From assembly GCA_002367815.1 (NCBI GenBank), contig DFDG01000060.1:1-23470 (forward strand): a stretch of 23,470 nt of DNA. The letters run 5' to 3'. The notes under the pieces are model-generated. The model made no database searches and was not told the origin of the DNA. It saw only the letters and a list, made by a program, of their open reading frames with translations. This DNA is from Opitutaceae bacterium UBA3033. GTDB lineage: Bacteria; Verrucomicrobiota; Verrucomicrobiia; Opitutales; Opitutaceae. Positions 22,406 through 23,470 of this stretch are shown piece after piece; position 1 is the stretch's first letter, and every line of letters begins with the position of its first letter. Made by a program: the position numbers and the translations under genes.

Positions 22406-23470
22406 TCACCGTGTATCTGGAGGCGGAAACAGCTCACTCCACATCGGAAAGATATAATCCGCCCCGCGTTCGGTCATCTGTTCGAAGCCTTCGATCGTTT
22501 CCTTGCCGTGCGCCCAACCGCGATAGCCCTCGCGACCTTTGAACATCAAATCGGATACGCCCACCGCCATACATTGTTCAATGTAACGCCCGGTCGGGTC
22601 ATCCGGCCAAAGCCCCAAAACCCGCATTGAGGCCGCCGTGCCGAGTTGGATCATCACGCCTTCAAATACGTAGGTCAGGCAACTGCGGATGCCATACCAG
22701 TCGTTGGTCTCAAACTCCACGCACATGCCGAGCTGTCCCTCCCATGGTGAATACCTCGCCTTGGTTTCGCGTTGCAGCAGTCGCGTGCTCTCACCCGTCA
22801 ACGCCGCCACTTCCGTGCGCACCGCTTTGGAAAACTGCCGCTTAGCCTGGGTGCCGTGGATCGCCCATGAATCATCCAACCGGTGCCCCTGAAAAAAACA
22901 TTCGCACCGCACGCCTTGGCCATGACTGGTCTGACCGCAGTCGGGAACCGGGCCTTTGCCGCCATCCTGAAAATGCAATCCTCCATGCATGAGCAACTCG
23001 CGAATGAACGGCCGATGCGTCCAGCAGCGCACGATATTGCGCAGTCCCATCCGGTCGGCTTCCGCGATGAATGTATCGAAATCAAATTGGAGGAAGAACG
23101 CATTGAGTTCCGTCGCGCCAAAATAGAGCCCACACGCAATCAACACATCCACGTAACCCTCGGTGATGTTGATATTCCAACTCTTGTCGTGAGCGGAAAT
23201 ACCATCCAGCAACACATGATAACTATTGGCGTCGCCCATCGTGAAATGCCCCGCCACCGCCATTGCCTGCATGATCAAATCCACGCGATGGCGTTCGTCA
23301 TCTGGCAACTGCGACCACACGGAGGGCAGGCGTTTCGCGATCAGGAAAGTCCAAGCCGGAGCCGCATGGGTCCAGCCACTGATGCCGCCCTGCGCCTCGG
23401 GCTCGCGCGTATCTCCCGCCTCATCGGCGGGTAGCCCTCCGAGAATCGGATGCAATTTCTCCAACAAGGG
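22406..23470 (-). CDS. Unrecognised protein, 5'-truncated by the window edge
   Basis: At least 354 residues are encoded and the frame stays open to the right edge, so the N-terminus lies outside. Soluble, Trp/His-rich and probably helical: GISGWTHAAPAWTFLIAKRLPSVWSQL, MAVAGHFTMGDANSYHVLLDG, ITEGYVDVLIACGLYFGATELNAFF, and the C-terminal YIEQCMAVGVSDLMFKGREGYRGWAHGKETI. The pattern of helices with exposed aromatics is compatible with an alpha/alpha-toroid carbohydrate-active fold, as in some polysaccharide lyases and glycoside hydrolases, but I see no catalytic motif that I know. It is convergent with the DUF4139 gene. The coding call is firm; the function is unknown. Confidence 0.82.
   Translation of the reverse strand, partial: PLLEKLHPILGGLPADEAGDTREPEAQGGISGWTHAAPAWTFLIAKRLPSVWSQLPDDERHRVDLIMQAMAVAGHFTMGDANSYHVLLDGISAHDKSWNINITEGYVDVLIACGLYFGATELNAFFLQFDFDTFIAEADRMGLRNIVRCWTHRPFIRELLMHGGLHFQDGGKGPVPDCGQTSHGQGVRCECFFQGHRLDDSWAIHGTQAKRQFSKAVRTEVAALTGESTRLLQRETKARYSPWEGQLGMCVEFETNDWYGIRSCLTYVFEGVMIQLGTAASMRVLGLWPDDPTGRYIEQCMAVGVSDLMFKGREGYRGWAHGKETIEGFEQMTERGADYIFPMWSELFPPPDTR

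Overview
The window looks like a chromosomal segment of a Gram-negative, GC-moderate bacterium, most likely a Verrucomicrobiota member near Opitutae. This is inferred from gene content and protein flavour: a DUF4139 protein, sialate O-acetylesterase, a one-domain sulfatase, a TIGR03546/TIGR03545-type envelope protein and a short UvrC. No rRNA or other phylogenetic marker is present, so the assignment is tentative.

Layout. 1-2218: a transglutaminase-like protein convergent with an FKBP prolyl isomerase, then a solitary L-rhamnose mutarotase. 2219-2887: a decayed stretch with small ORF remnants and the C-terminal end of a REP-associated-type transposase. 2909-6311: sulfate activation genes cysC-cysD-cysN, interrupted between cysD and cysN by a GxxExxY gene bounded by ACGCAAAG-type repeats. 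6312-6703: a tRNA-Glu(TTC) on the minus strand with promoter and terminator, plus a partial duplicate of its 3' end and terminator. 6704-9107: purC convergent with a sulfatase. 9275-11023: a fused envelope protein. 11070-11653: a small helix-turn-helix (HTH) gene between two inverted copies of a ~90-bp palindromic module. 11674-12856: a Bax-like glucosaminidase and a small secreted protein. 12955-16809: an HEFGH membrane protein, cinA and uvrC. 16859-18790: a large membrane-protein gene broken by several frameshifts. 18841-22354: a small unknown ORF, a sialate O-acetylesterase and a DUF4139 protein. 22406-23470: the C-terminal part of an unrecognised protein running off the right edge.

Genes that work together. 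CysD and CysN form ATP sulfurylase and CysC phosphorylates APS to PAPS, so the cluster activates sulfate. The sulfatase and esterase remove sulfate and acetyl decorations from glycans, which fits a polysaccharide degrader, although no full utilisation locus is visible.

The most notable structure is a 19-bp motif, TGTCACCTATTAAGTGACA. It occurs six times as three head-to-head pairs: one pair between purC and the sulfatase gene, and one on each side of the HTH gene. The left and right modules around the HTH gene are inverted copies of each other, including part of their spacers, so the HTH gene and modules look like a 584-bp cassette. The inner left copy overlaps the HTH start codon, which suggests autoregulation. 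A second small cassette, GxxExxY with ACGCAAAG repeats, sits in the cys operon.
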